A stretch of DNA of 64,000 bases from Saprospiraceae bacterium. Its GTDB lineage: Bacteria > Bacteroidota > Bacteroidia > Chitinophagales > Saprospiraceae. The DNA is taken from positions 1 through 64,000 of the forward strand of contig JANQSS010000070.1 in the NCBI GenBank assembly GCA_028279185.1, given 5' to 3'. The position numbers were made by a program, and so were the translations under genes. Shown here one piece after another: positions 33,897 to 42,062 of the stretch (the first letter of the stretch is position 1; each line of letters starts with the position of its first letter). A model generated the notes under the pieces. The model saw only the letters and a list, made by a program, of their open reading frames with translations. It was not told where the DNA came from and ran no database searches.

Positions 33897-35281
33897 TAGT
33901 TGATAATAATAAAGTCAGCCCCTCCGGACTCCAATTGTCCATCAAAACGTTTGGTCGATCTCGACTTTTCATTCATAGCCTGATTGTATTTGGCATTGGC
34001 TTCATCAAAAGCTTGCTTGGCATCTTCTTTAGCGCTATCATCCAGATATGACCATGGCACGGTGGATTTATCCCCGTTATACTCCAGATATATGTCTTCT
34101 CCACCTTCCAGTCCGAGTTCAATTGTTATGTAATTGTCATTAACATGACCTGTCAGTACCTCTTGTCTAACAGCATTTCCATTCAAACTGGTGAAAACAT
34201 AGGCCAAACTATCCATCTGTAGTGCTTCAAGTGGAATGAAAACTACCTCTGCCAATTCTCTAACGGTTATTTCATTTGAAGTTGTCATAGCAGGGCGAAG
34301 TGTAGAATCAGATTCAAGCACTTCAATTATAACTTCGAATACTTTTGCATCTTGATTTCGCAATTGCTGACCAACATTTGCGACCTGAGTAACCATACCT
34401 TTAAATTGTTTATCAGGAAAGGCATCTATTCCGACGAGAACATCTTGTCCCATTTTCACCTTACTAATATCTACTTCGTTGACATATGTAACTGAAATCA
34501 TGGAAGTCAAATCGGGAAGTTCAGCTACGATTGGATTCCAAGCCGATATTTGGCTGCCCACACCGGTTTTTTCACCGTTCCAACTAGACAAATATATGAG
34601 CATACCATCTTCTGGAGCCGTCACATCAAATTCTTGGCTGATTTCATCCAGAATGGCTAATTTTCTTTTTTGTTGTCTCAGACTGGCATTGATTTCTGCA
34701 ATTCTCGCCTTTTTTTGTTTTTTCTTGAGAACGTAATTTTTTTCTAATTGATCATAATCACGTTGAATACGCTCAAGGTTTAACTGAGCTTGCTGAATGA
34801 CCATTTTTGCCTCGAATTGACTTTGTTCGACAAGCAGTTCTTTTTCGCGCATATCAAATTTCAGGTCGCCTAATTGATCGCGCATACCGCTTAATTCAAT
34901 AGTTGTGTCAATCTTTTCCTGTTCGAGTTGTGTTTCTATTTTCTCTAATTCTGACCTCGTTTCATCGTATTTGCCCGTAATTCCAGACTTATCTAAAGAA
35001 GCTATCCAACCCCCTTTTTTAACTGTGCTTCCTTCCGGAAGAATTCTAGAAATAGTTGTATTCCAAATGCCTACATCACGCATGCGCTTTGGCCCTCTGA
35101 TTTTTACTGAATTTTTAGCTCGCAACTCACCAGTCGCTTTGACTTTTACATCAAAGCTTCCTTTTGATACCGTTGTCAACAAGGGCTTGTTTTGTTCAAC
35201 ACTGCTGGATCCGCGTGTTGTAAAATAGACAATAGCTCCCAAGACCAGCAGGATACCGATGATAATGTATGTTCTTTTCAT
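33896..35281 (-). CDS. HlyD/MacA-type periplasmic adaptor protein
   Basis: About 461 residues from ATG at 35281; an upstream ATG at 35320 would add 13 residues before the membrane anchor 'YIIIGILLVLGAIVYFT'. A lipoyl-like half ('GELRAKNSVKIRGPKRM'), a long coiled-coil hairpin with many Glu/Lys ('EKIETQLEQEKIDTTIEL', 'QLEKNYVLKKKQKKARI'), the second lipoyl half ('VTAPEDGMLIYLSSWNGEKTG' in pieces) and a beta-barrel ('VTYVNEVDISKVKMGQDVL') follow in order. It bridges the MacB-like permease and the TolC-like channel; first gene of the set. Confidence 0.93.
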   Translation of the reverse strand: MKRTYIIIGILLVLGAIVYFTTRGSSSVEQNKPLLTTVSKGSFDVKVKATGELRAKNSVKIRGPKRMRDVGIWNTTISRILPEGSTVKKGGWIASLDKSGITGKYDETRSELEKIETQLEQEKIDTTIELSGMRDQLGDLKFDMREKELLVEQSQFEAKMVIQQAQLNLERIQRDYDQLEKNYVLKKKQKKARIAEINASLRQQKRKLAILDEISQEFDVTAPEDGMLIYLSSWNGEKTGVGSQISAWNPIVAELPDLTSMISVTYVNEVDISKVKMGQDVLVGIDAFPDKQFKGMVTQVANVGQQLRNQDAKVFEVIIEVLESDSTLRPAMTTSNEITVRELAEVVFIPLEALQMDSLAYVFTSLNGNAVRQEVLTGHVNDNYITIELGLEGGEDIYLEYNGDKSTVPWSYLDDSAKEDAKQAFDEANAKYNQAMNEKSRSTKRFDGQLESGGADFIIIN

Positions 35282-35376
35282 GGCAATGGCATTGGTTTTG
35301 GTTACATTGAATGAAAGCAAGTTATGTTTCTATATTGCATTCACCAATATGATTAACACTGAAATTTTTTGTCCAA

Positions 35377-35697
35377 TCAGGCTTGCGCCTTAGGTGTGTT
35401 GAAATTCATGGGAGGAATAGCAGGCTGATCAGTTTCGGCAACACTGCCAAATTGCTTTTCAAATTTGTTCATATTATCTTGTAAGGCACGCATGAGCCGC
35501 TTAGCATGCTGTGGTGTAAGAATAACTCGGGATTTGACCTTGGCCTTTGGGACATTAGGCATCATGCGAATAAAGTCGAGGACAAATTCCGATTGGGAGT
35601 GCGATATTATAGCCAGATTGCTATAGACGCCTTCGGCCATTTCATCTGAAAGTTCGATACTTATTTGTTTTTGGTTGGTGTTAGGACCGTCTGCCAT
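35377..35697 (-). CDS. DUF3467 family protein
   Basis: 106 residues, cytoplasmic. 'ISIELSDEMAEGVYSNLAII', 'SEFVLDFIRMMPNVPKAKV' and 'RVILTPQHAKRLMRALQDN' are the conserved blocks of DUF3467, a widely conserved small family with unknown function. The C-terminal tail is a Pro/Ala linker. It is separated from the adaptor gene by about 95 bases on the same strand. Confidence 0.9.
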   Translation of the reverse strand: MADGPNTNQKQISIELSDEMAEGVYSNLAIISHSQSEFVLDFIRMMPNVPKAKVKSRVILTPQHAKRLMRALQDNMNKFEKQFGSVAETDQPAIPPMNFNTPKAQA

Positions 35698-35905
35698 GAT
35701 TTTAATATTATTGATTGCTCAAATATATAAAAAGGTGGTTGTTGGGTTTGGGTCTTAAGTTTGGGTATGCGATAATATTAGGACGCACGGCTAAGCACAG
35801 GATTTATGGGTTTTCACGATTCTAATCAGTCTGGAGCATGGGTGGTCTTTTAATTGTCAAATTGTTAATTTCGCAGCCTAATCAAAATTAAATAGTATAT
35901 CGCAT

Positions 35906-37126
35906 ATGAGTGGTTCAAAAGTGACAATTAGCAACGGTGTCTTGCAGGTGCCTGACAACCCAATTATCCCTTTCATAGAAGGTGATGGCATAGGCCCTGA
36001 CATCTGGGCTGCCTCCGAGCGCGTGCTTGACGCAGCCGTGGAAAAAGCGTATGGTGGAAACCGCAAAATCGAATGGAAAGAAGTCTTGGCGGGAGAGAAG
36101 GCGCATAAAAATACGGGCGAATGGTTGCCACAAGCCACTTTAGATGCAATTGACGAATATTTAATAGCAATTAAGGGTCCCCTCACAACACCTGTGGGCG
36201 GTGGTATACGATCACTAAACGTTGCATTGAGACAAAAGCTAGATCTCTATGCTTGTGTCCGACCAGTGAGGTGGTTCCAAGGTGTTCCATCCCCTGTTAA
36301 AGATCCAGGAAAGGTAGACATGACCATATTTAGAGAAAATACAGAAGACATTTATGCCGGAATCGAATATTTAAATGGAACACCTGAATTGGAGAAAGTC
36401 AAGAAATTTCTCGTAAATGAAATGGGAGTCACGCAAATTCGATTTCCAGACTCCTGTTCATTAGGCGTGAAACCTGTTTCCGTAGAAGGAACAGAGCGCC
36501 TTGTGAGATCGGCAATAAATCACGCTTTGGAGACCAATGCCCGTTCCGTTACGCTAGTGCACAAGGGTAACATCATGAAATTTACCGAGGGTAAATTCAA
36601 AGAGTGGGGCTATCAACTCGCCAAACGAGAATATGGAGCTGTCGACTATGAAGGCGGACCTTGGCAAATTTTAAGTCGAGATGGAAAGGAACTAATAATT
36701 AAAGATGTTATTGCCGACGCATTTTTACAACAAATATTATTACGACCGGCCGAATATGATGTCATCGCCACCTTAAACTTGAATGGAGACTACATCTCAG
36801 ATGCATTAGCCGCTATGGTTGGAGGAATTGGAATTGCACCCGGAGCAAACATCAATTACGACACAGGTAAAGCAATTTTTGAGGCCACTCACGGAACAGC
36901 ACCAAAATATGCGGGACAAGATAAAGTCAATCCTTCTTCCGTAATATTATCAGGTGTTATGATGCTCGACTACATGAAATGGAACGAAGCTGGAGAGCTG
37001 ATTATCAAAGGAATAGAAGGCGCTATATCAAAAAAACGTGTAACCTATGATTTCGAAAGACTTATGGATGGTGCAACCAAATTGAAGTGTTCTGAATTCG
37101 GTGATGAAATCATTGCAAATATGTAG
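35906..37126 (+). CDS. icd: NADP-dependent isocitrate dehydrogenase
   Basis: 406 residues, of the E. coli Icd type. Oxidative decarboxylation of isocitrate to 2-oxoglutarate in the TCA cycle. Substrate loop '[15 protein letters not shown]' with Ser103 (the phosphorylated serine of E. coli Icd), '[13 protein letters not shown]' and '[13 protein letters not shown]'. The NADP pocket signature '[12 protein letters not shown]' (Lys-Tyr) plus 'TYDFERLM' (Tyr and Arg) indicate NADP rather than NAD. Ends at the bidirectional terminator 37148-37206. Confidence 0.97.
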   Translation: MSGSKVTISNGVLQVPDNPIIPFIEGDGIGPDIWAASERVLDAAVEKAYGGNRKIEWKEVLAGEKAHKNTGEWLPQATLDAIDEYLIAIKGPLTTPVGGGIRSLNVALRQKLDLYACVRPVRWFQGVPSPVKDPGKVDMTIFRENTEDIYAGIEYLNGTPELEKVKKFLVNEMGVTQIRFPDSCSLGVKPVSVEGTERLVRSAINHALETNARSVTLVHKGNIMKFTEGKFKEWGYQLAKREYGAVDYEGGPWQILSRDGKELIIKDVIADAFLQQILLRPAEYDVIATLNLNGDYISDALAAMVGGIGIAPGANINYDTGKAIFEATHGTAPKYAGQDKVNPSSVILSGVMMLDYMKWNEAGELIIKGIEGAISKKRVTYDFERLMDGATKLKCSEFGDEIIANM

Positions 37127-37147
37127 CCAAGAAGAAATACATACAAC

Positions 37148-37206
37148 AAAAGCCAGGAAGTAAAGCTGAGGGTAAAAGCGCAGTTTATTTAATTCCTGGC
37201 TTTTTT
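37148..37206 (+). terminator. Bidirectional terminator between icd and the IscA-like gene
   Basis: AAAAGCCAGGAA (37148-37159) and TTCCTGGC followed by TTTTTT (37193-37206) form a stem of about 10 bp with a 33-base loop that may fold further (GCTGAGGG/GCGC). Runs of A on one side and T on the other let it serve both converging genes. Confidence 0.7.
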
Positions 37207-37555
37207 ATGCTGAAAAGCTGGTACCGCACCCACATGTGTCTGAAGCATTCGGGTTATTAAATTGGAAGCCGCGATTATTTAGTCCATCAACCCAATCGAT
37301 TTCTATACCCAACAAATAAAGAGCATGTGCTTTATTCATGAAGACCGTGATGCCGCCGACATTGTAGACTTCATCTTGTTCCTTTTTTTCATCGAATCCC
37401 AGTACGTAGGTAAAACCAGAGCAACCGCCTCCCTTCACACCGACACGCAAGCCGTATTCATCCGGTAATGATTGATCCTTTTTTATTTCGTGAAGTTGTT
37501 TTATCGCACCGTCTGTCAGTTTCACCGGAGCTTCTTTAATAATCGATTCTGCCAT
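37205..37555 (-). CDS. IscA/SufA/ErpA-type iron-sulfur cluster assembly protein
   Basis: 116 residues. The three conserved cysteines are present: Cys45 in 'KGGGCSGFTYVLGF', Cys108 and Cys110 in 'DTCGCGTSFSA'. Carrier for iron-sulfur cluster insertion. Alone here, away from any suf operon, which suits an ErpA/IscA-type carrier. 'MAESIIKEAPVKLTDGAIKQ' is the usual start. Confidence 0.93.
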   Translation of the reverse strand: MAESIIKEAPVKLTDGAIKQLHEIKKDQSLPDEYGLRVGVKGGGCSGFTYVLGFDEKKEQDEVYNVGGITVFMNKAHALYLLGIEIDWVDGLNNRGFQFNNPNASDTCGCGTSFSA

Positions 37556-38004
37556 TACTTAATATGATTCTTGTCTACAAAACTACTGTATTTTGAATTA
37601 GTTCATAAACCTGCCTCCATTCGTTTTATATCGCATATGCGTATAACGACGGATACAATTGATTGACCTTCCGTCAATATTCATAAATTTCATCTTCTTG
37701 CGGAAAAATCGATTCATTCAAATCAAAGCCCCTTATATGTTCCCAAATCCCCTTCATGCTGTAATCAAGATTTGTAGGTGAGTTTCAGCGTAAATGTGCG
37801 TAAGGATGATAGACAACATTAAAATGGTCAAAGACTGTCCATCTGAACAAATGTTTCTTGGGTATGCCAGCGTTATCTAGCTTGGCTAGGGAATAAAGAC
37901 GTCCGGAAAAGTACTGCATTGGTAGAGCCCGCTGTAGAGTTTCATTTGATAATCCTCCTCTGTACAAAGACGTTATATTTACGATTACAACAAATTTTAA
38001 TTAT
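37556..38004. other. 450-base intergenic stretch, no supported gene
   Basis: Upstream region of both the IscA-like gene (minus) and the gene at 38005 (plus). It contains a 10-base palindrome CGCATATGCG (37632-37641) and a small dyad ATTGAC/GTCAAT (37662-37678), which could be operators for the IscA-like gene. A 60-codon frame on the minus strand (37785-37967, TTG start) has no recognisable relatives and I do not call it. Confidence 0.5.
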
Positions 38005-38523
38005 ATGGCCTGGCTCATTGACCTCGCGAAGGTTATCATCCCGATGGGACTTCTTGTACTTGTCGTCTATATTTTGGTCAGGCAGTTTTTTCAAGGTCAG
38101 ATTAGGCTTAAGGCGATGGAGGTGCAGCGCGACCGTAAAAAAGACACGCTCGAGTTGAAGTTGAATGCCTATGAGCGCCTTGCTCTGTATCTCGAGCGAA
38201 TCACTTTTCCGGATATGATGATGCGTATAAGCTCAGCTGAAATGGAGGCATATACATTGTACACGGCACTTTTAATGACAATTCAGAAGGAATTTGAGCA
38301 TAATCTGTCGCAACAGGTGTATATTTCAGAAAATCTTTGGGGTATTATCCGATTAGCCAAACAAGATCTGGCTAATTTAATCACGGAAGCATTCGCCGAA
38401 GATGAGAAACAAACGATGGAAGAATACAGAAATCGACTAATTAAGAAGTATGCGGAATGGAGTCCAAATCCTATTTCCATGGCCAAGTCTGCTGTAAGGC
38501 AAGAGGCTGCATTGCTGCTGTAA
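38005..38523 (+). CDS. Small membrane protein of unknown function
   Basis: 172 residues: one N-terminal membrane helix ('IIPMGLLVLVVYILVRQFF'), then a basic helix and a helical cytoplasmic domain ('LELKLNAYERLALYLERI', 'NLWGIIRLAKQDLANLI'). This pattern is common in Bacteroidota as an unnamed conserved protein. It lies 13 bases upstream of the two-gene 5'-nucleotidase set and could be co-transcribed with it. Confidence 0.75.
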   Translation: MAWLIDLAKVIIPMGLLVLVVYILVRQFFQGQIRLKAMEVQRDRKKDTLELKLNAYERLALYLERITFPDMMMRISSAEMEAYTLYTALLMTIQKEFEHNLSQQVYISENLWGIIRLAKQDLANLITEAFAEDEKQTMEEYRNRLIKKYAEWSPNPISMAKSAVRQEAALLL

Positions 38524-38536
38524 GATTAATGTGCAA

Positions 38537-39286
38537 ATGAAAACATGTAAAATCTATTTTATTTTGTTGCTCTTCCTTCTGGGATGTAGAAATCATCACG
38601 AGGTAGTCAAAACCGCTTATGTTGATTATAAGGTAGAAGAAGAAAAATACCAGCCCGATCCAACAATCCAGAAATTACTTGAGCCCTTTCGAGAAAAAAT
38701 GAATGCGGAAATGAATGAAGTCATTGTTCAATCGACTTCAGATATGCGCATGGGAAGACCTGAAAGCAAACTAGGAAATTTTGCAGCTGATGCTACCGAA
38801 GCTATGGCAGAATTTTATACGAATGAAGATGTGGCCTTCGCCATGCACAACTACAGCGGATTGCGAATAGGTTCAATTGGCAAGGGACCTATTACTATCG
38901 GCCGCATATATGAATTGATGCCCTTTGACAATTATCTCGTTACTGTACCACTTTCTGGCGCTGAAGTACAACAGATGTGCAACTTCATGGCGTCAAAAGG
39001 AGGTTGGCCCTCTAGCAGTTCGCTCCATTACAAAATCCAAAATGATTTGGCAATGGATGTGCGAATTGACGGAAATTTGATCGAAGCAGATAAGACCTAC
39101 ATTATGGCTACGAATGATTACGTTGTAAAAAGCGCTAACTACCAGGACTATTTGGCTGCAAAAGAAATGAACAACACCAATATTTATGTCAGAGACGCCG
39201 TCGTGGCCTATCTCAGAAATATAAGAGATGCAGGAAATAAATTGGAACCTGCATTGGACCAACGTGTGATTAATCTGGATAAATGA
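38537..39286 (+). CDS. 5'-nucleotidase C-terminal domain lipoprotein
   Basis: About 249 residues from ATG at 38537 (a GTG 6 bases upstream is possible). Lipoprotein signal 'ILLLFLLGCRNHH'. The rest is the substrate-binding C-terminal domain of UshA-type nucleotidases alone: 'LGNFAADATEAMAEF', 'AMHNYSGLRIGSIGKGPI', 'YELMPFDNYLVTVPLSGAEV' and 'TYIMATNDYV'. Its catalytic metallophosphatase half is the next gene, which overlaps by 4 bases. Together they probably form a split 5'-nucleotidase in the periplasm. Confidence 0.9.
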   Translation: MKTCKIYFILLLFLLGCRNHHEVVKTAYVDYKVEEEKYQPDPTIQKLLEPFREKMNAEMNEVIVQSTSDMRMGRPESKLGNFAADATEAMAEFYTNEDVAFAMHNYSGLRIGSIGKGPITIGRIYELMPFDNYLVTVPLSGAEVQQMCNFMASKGGWPSSSSLHYKIQNDLAMDVRIDGNLIEADKTYIMATNDYVVKSANYQDYLAAKEMNNTNIYVRDAVVAYLRNIRDAGNKLEPALDQRVINLDK

Positions 39287-40218
39287 AAAGACGAAGTTTT
39301 TTACGCAAAGCGGCTGAAGCTGGAATTATCATTTCCAGTTTTCCCATTAAAAGTTTGGGCGCCATCGCTGATGACGCTGTAAAAATTACAATTCTTCATA
39401 CAAACGATGTCCATAGCCGTATGGATCCTTTTCCTGCAGGAAGTGGAAAGTTGGAAGGCTTTGGAGGTGTAGCGAGACGAGCCACCTTGATTAACAGAAT
39501 CCGTAGCTCGAATAAACATGTGCTTTTATTGGACGCAGGGGACCTTCTCCAAGGGACCCCATATTTTAATTTGTTTAAAGGAGAAGTAGAATTCCAGGCA
39601 ATGAATGCTATGAAATATGATGTTGCCACGATTGGGAATCATGATTTTGACGCTGGAGTTGAACAACTGGCTACAAATACGAAAAACGCTAATTTTCAAT
39701 TTGTAAATGTAAACTATGACTTTCGCAATACGCCAATGAACGGATTGGTCATACCCTATGTGATTAAACAAGTTGAACATATAAAAATCGGAATTTTTGG
39801 AGTAGGCATTGCACTTGAAGGACTGGTACCGAAAGCCTGGTATGGTGAAACAAGGTACCTTGACCCGATATATCATGCCAGCACCACGGCTTTGCGACTA
39901 CGAAAAGAGGAAAAATGTGATTATGTGATTTGCATATCACATTTAGGCTATAAGGGTCGATCATTGGACATAAATGACGTCATACTTGCACAATCTACGG
40001 CGAACATTGATCTTATTATAGGTGGCCATACGCATACATTCCTCGATATGCCCGATGCCAGACGGAACATTCAAGGGCAGCCAGTCCTGATTAATCAGGT
40101 TGGTTGGGCAGGTATCCGATTGGGGCGGCTTGACGTTACCATTTCGCCGCGACAAAACAATCGCATCGAAAGCCGGAGCTTGTGGGTAAACGAATTGGAG
40201 CGGCTCGATATCGAATAG
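39283..40218 (+). CDS. Metallophosphatase half of a split 5'-nucleotidase, Tat-exported
   Basis: 311 residues. A twin-arginine signal 'MKRRSFLRKAAEAGIIISS' leads the calcineurin-like phosphoesterase domain, with all metal motifs: 'HTNDVHSRM', 'LLDAGDLLQG', 'GNHDFDAG', 'CISHLGY' and 'GGHTHTF'. The C-terminal nucleotide-binding domain of UshA is absent here and lies in the preceding lipoprotein gene, which overlaps by 4 bases. The two products use different export routes: this one by Tat (folded, with metal), the other by Sec/Lol. Confidence 0.93.
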   Translation: MKRRSFLRKAAEAGIIISSFPIKSLGAIADDAVKITILHTNDVHSRMDPFPAGSGKLEGFGGVARRATLINRIRSSNKHVLLLDAGDLLQGTPYFNLFKGEVEFQAMNAMKYDVATIGNHDFDAGVEQLATNTKNANFQFVNVNYDFRNTPMNGLVIPYVIKQVEHIKIGIFGVGIALEGLVPKAWYGETRYLDPIYHASTTALRLRKEEKCDYVICISHLGYKGRSLDINDVILAQSTANIDLIIGGHTHTFLDMPDARRNIQGQPVLINQVGWAGIRLGRLDVTISPRQNNRIESRSLWVNELERLDIE

Positions 40219-40280
40219 TTTGCTTGACCAAAGCCAAAATCACCTCCCGCTAAATAGGCTTATGCATTCAACCTTCTTTA

Positions 40281-40336
40281 AGGCAACTGCTTACATGATC
40301 AGTAATCACCAGCACTTTTGTGGTCATTAATTGCCT
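40281..40336. repeat. Two-armed inverted repeat upstream of dnaA
   Basis: Outer arms AGGCAA (40281-40286) and TTGCCT (40331-40336) enclose an inner pair TAATCACCA (40303-40311) and TGGTCATTA (40321-40329) with one mismatch. It lies 140 bases before the dnaA start and has no T run. It could be a regulatory hairpin or part of an origin; no clear DnaA boxes are near it. Confidence 0.35.
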
Positions 40337-40397
40337 AACTTGATGAATTCGAAGTTCTTCCTTGGTTTTAATTATTTTTTACGGATGTTTTATAAAA

Positions 40398-40433
40398 TTT
40401 TGCCCACCGACTTGGTATATTTGGATACTTTTG
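40398..40433 (+). promoter_or_regulatory. Promoter of dnaA, Bacteroidota type
   Basis: TTTTG at 40398-40402 and TACTTTTG at 40426-40433, 23 bases apart, the upper end of the usual spacing. A second perfect -7 octamer, TATATTTG, lies at 40416-40423, so two overlapping start sites are possible. The dnaA start codon is 41 bases on. Confidence 0.55.
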
Positions 40434-40474
40434 CCCCTCCCCAAAATCAGGGTACCTGCTAAAAGAAAATTTGA

Positions 40475-41872
40475 ATGGATCAAAACGCGAAACAAATATG
40501 GGTTGACTGCCTAGGTGAAGTCAAGTCTAATGTGAGCGTAAATGCATTCAATCGATGGTTTAAACCTATTAAGCCTATCCAATTTAAAGAGTCGGTCTTA
40601 ACCATCCAGGTGCCTAATCCATTCTTTTATGAATATTTGGAGGAGCATTACGTTGATATTTTACGGACGGCAATATCTAAAGTATTAGGAAGTAAAGGTC
40701 GCTTGAAATATCAAATATTAATGCCGGATTCGCGTAAAAATAAACGGCATGAAAAAGATGATACGGATTTTACTCCAGGGACATATGCTGTTGACCAAAT
40801 AAAAAACCCCTTCGTCGTACCCGGAATTCGAAAAAAGAATGTTCATCATAATTTAGTATCCAAGTATACTTTTGATAATTATATTGAAGGAGATTGCAAT
40901 AAGTTAGCAAGATCGGCGGGTATTAATATTGCAAGTAAACCTGGTCGAACCTCCTTCAATCCGTTGGTTGTTTACGGTGGGGTAGGGCTTGGAAAAACAC
41001 ATTTAATTCAGGCGATAGGAAATGAAATATTAAAGCAAAATCCAGATAAGGAAGTTTTATATGTCTCGTCTGAAAAATTTACAAATCAAATAATTCAAAG
41101 CATAAAAAACAGGGCTACGGAAGAGCTAGTGGCATTTTATCAAGATTTAGATGTACTTATAGTTGATGATATCCAGTTTTTTGCCGGACGTGGAAAAACG
41201 AAAGAAATCTTCTTTCATATTTTTAATCACCTGCACAATTCAGGTGGTCAGATCATCTTATCGAGCGACAAAGCTCCAAAAGACCTTGATGGACTAGAAG
41301 ATAGGTTGATTTCTCGATTTAAGTGGGGATTGACAGCTGATTTACGATCACCTGAATTCGAAACGCGTATGGCCATTCTCATGCATAAGCTTGAGCTTCA
41401 TAACCTCGAAATTCCGATGGAAGGCATGGAATACATTTGTTATAATATCCAGGATAATGTAAGAGAATTAGAAGGGGTCGTCATATCATTAATGGCCCAG
41501 ACAACGCTAAACGGAAAGGAACTTACTTTTCCTGTTATAAAACGTGTTGTAACAAAATACATAACGGATGGTCGAAAAGAAATTACCGTCGAGGGTATCC
41601 AAGAAATTGTCGCCGAACATTATGCCATGTCAATCGATAAAATATTATCTCGATCGAGAACCAGAGATGTCGTAGTAGCTCGTCAATTATCGATGTTCCT
41701 TTCCAAGAAAATGACAAATAATTCCTTAAAATCTATAGGTAAAAGTTTTGGGAAAGATCATACTACGGTCATACATGCTATCAAGTCGATTAAGAATTTA
41801 TTAGATACAGACAATGAATTCCAATCCGAAATTATGGCGTTGGAGAAACGCATTGAAATGAGTCTCACGTGA
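40475..41872 (+). CDS. dnaA: Chromosomal replication initiator protein DnaA
   Basis: 465 residues. Domain I at 1-75, a short linker, AAA+ core with Walker A 'GGVGLGKT' at 168-175, Walker B 'LIVDDIQFF' and sensor 'SSDKAPKDL', and domain IV with the DnaA-box helix-turn-helix 'GKDHTTVIHAIKSI'. dnaN is not next to it. The short intergenic stretches on either side (256 and 145 bases to the next start) hold no cluster of DnaA boxes, so the origin is likely elsewhere. Confidence 0.98.
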   Translation: MDQNAKQIWVDCLGEVKSNVSVNAFNRWFKPIKPIQFKESVLTIQVPNPFFYEYLEEHYVDILRTAISKVLGSKGRLKYQILMPDSRKNKRHEKDDTDFTPGTYAVDQIKNPFVVPGIRKKNVHHNLVSKYTFDNYIEGDCNKLARSAGINIASKPGRTSFNPLVVYGGVGLGKTHLIQAIGNEILKQNPDKEVLYVSSEKFTNQIIQSIKNRATEELVAFYQDLDVLIVDDIQFFAGRGKTKEIFFHIFNHLHNSGGQIILSSDKAPKDLDGLEDRLISRFKWGLTADLRSPEFETRMAILMHKLELHNLEIPMEGMEYICYNIQDNVRELEGVVISLMAQTTLNGKELTFPVIKRVVTKYITDGRKEITVEGIQEIVAEHYAMSIDKILSRSRTRDVVVARQLSMFLSKKMTNNSLKSIGKSFGKDHTTVIHAIKSIKNLLDTDNEFQSEIMALEKRIEMSLT

Positions 41873-42062
41873 ATTCCCGCTGCGTTTCGTCTTTTTTGAT
41901 TCTTTATTTCACCAAATAAGATCGTCTTAAATATTCTTTGATAACAACCAGCCTGTCTATCGATCCAGGTAAACTTATCAACGATGAAATCTTGTATAAT
42001 AGCGGTCGCGATTCGACTTGGATTTTGTATATTTCGGCAACACCAATAAAATTTTACAACTT

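Noticed and set aside
37785-37967. 60-codon minus-strand frame upstream of the IscA-like gene
   Set aside because: Starts with TTG, no recognisable relatives, and no sign of a ribosome site in frame; kept only as part of the intergenic description.
40219-42062. oriC around dnaA
   Set aside because: I looked for TTATNCACA-type boxes on both strands in the flanks of dnaA and found no cluster.
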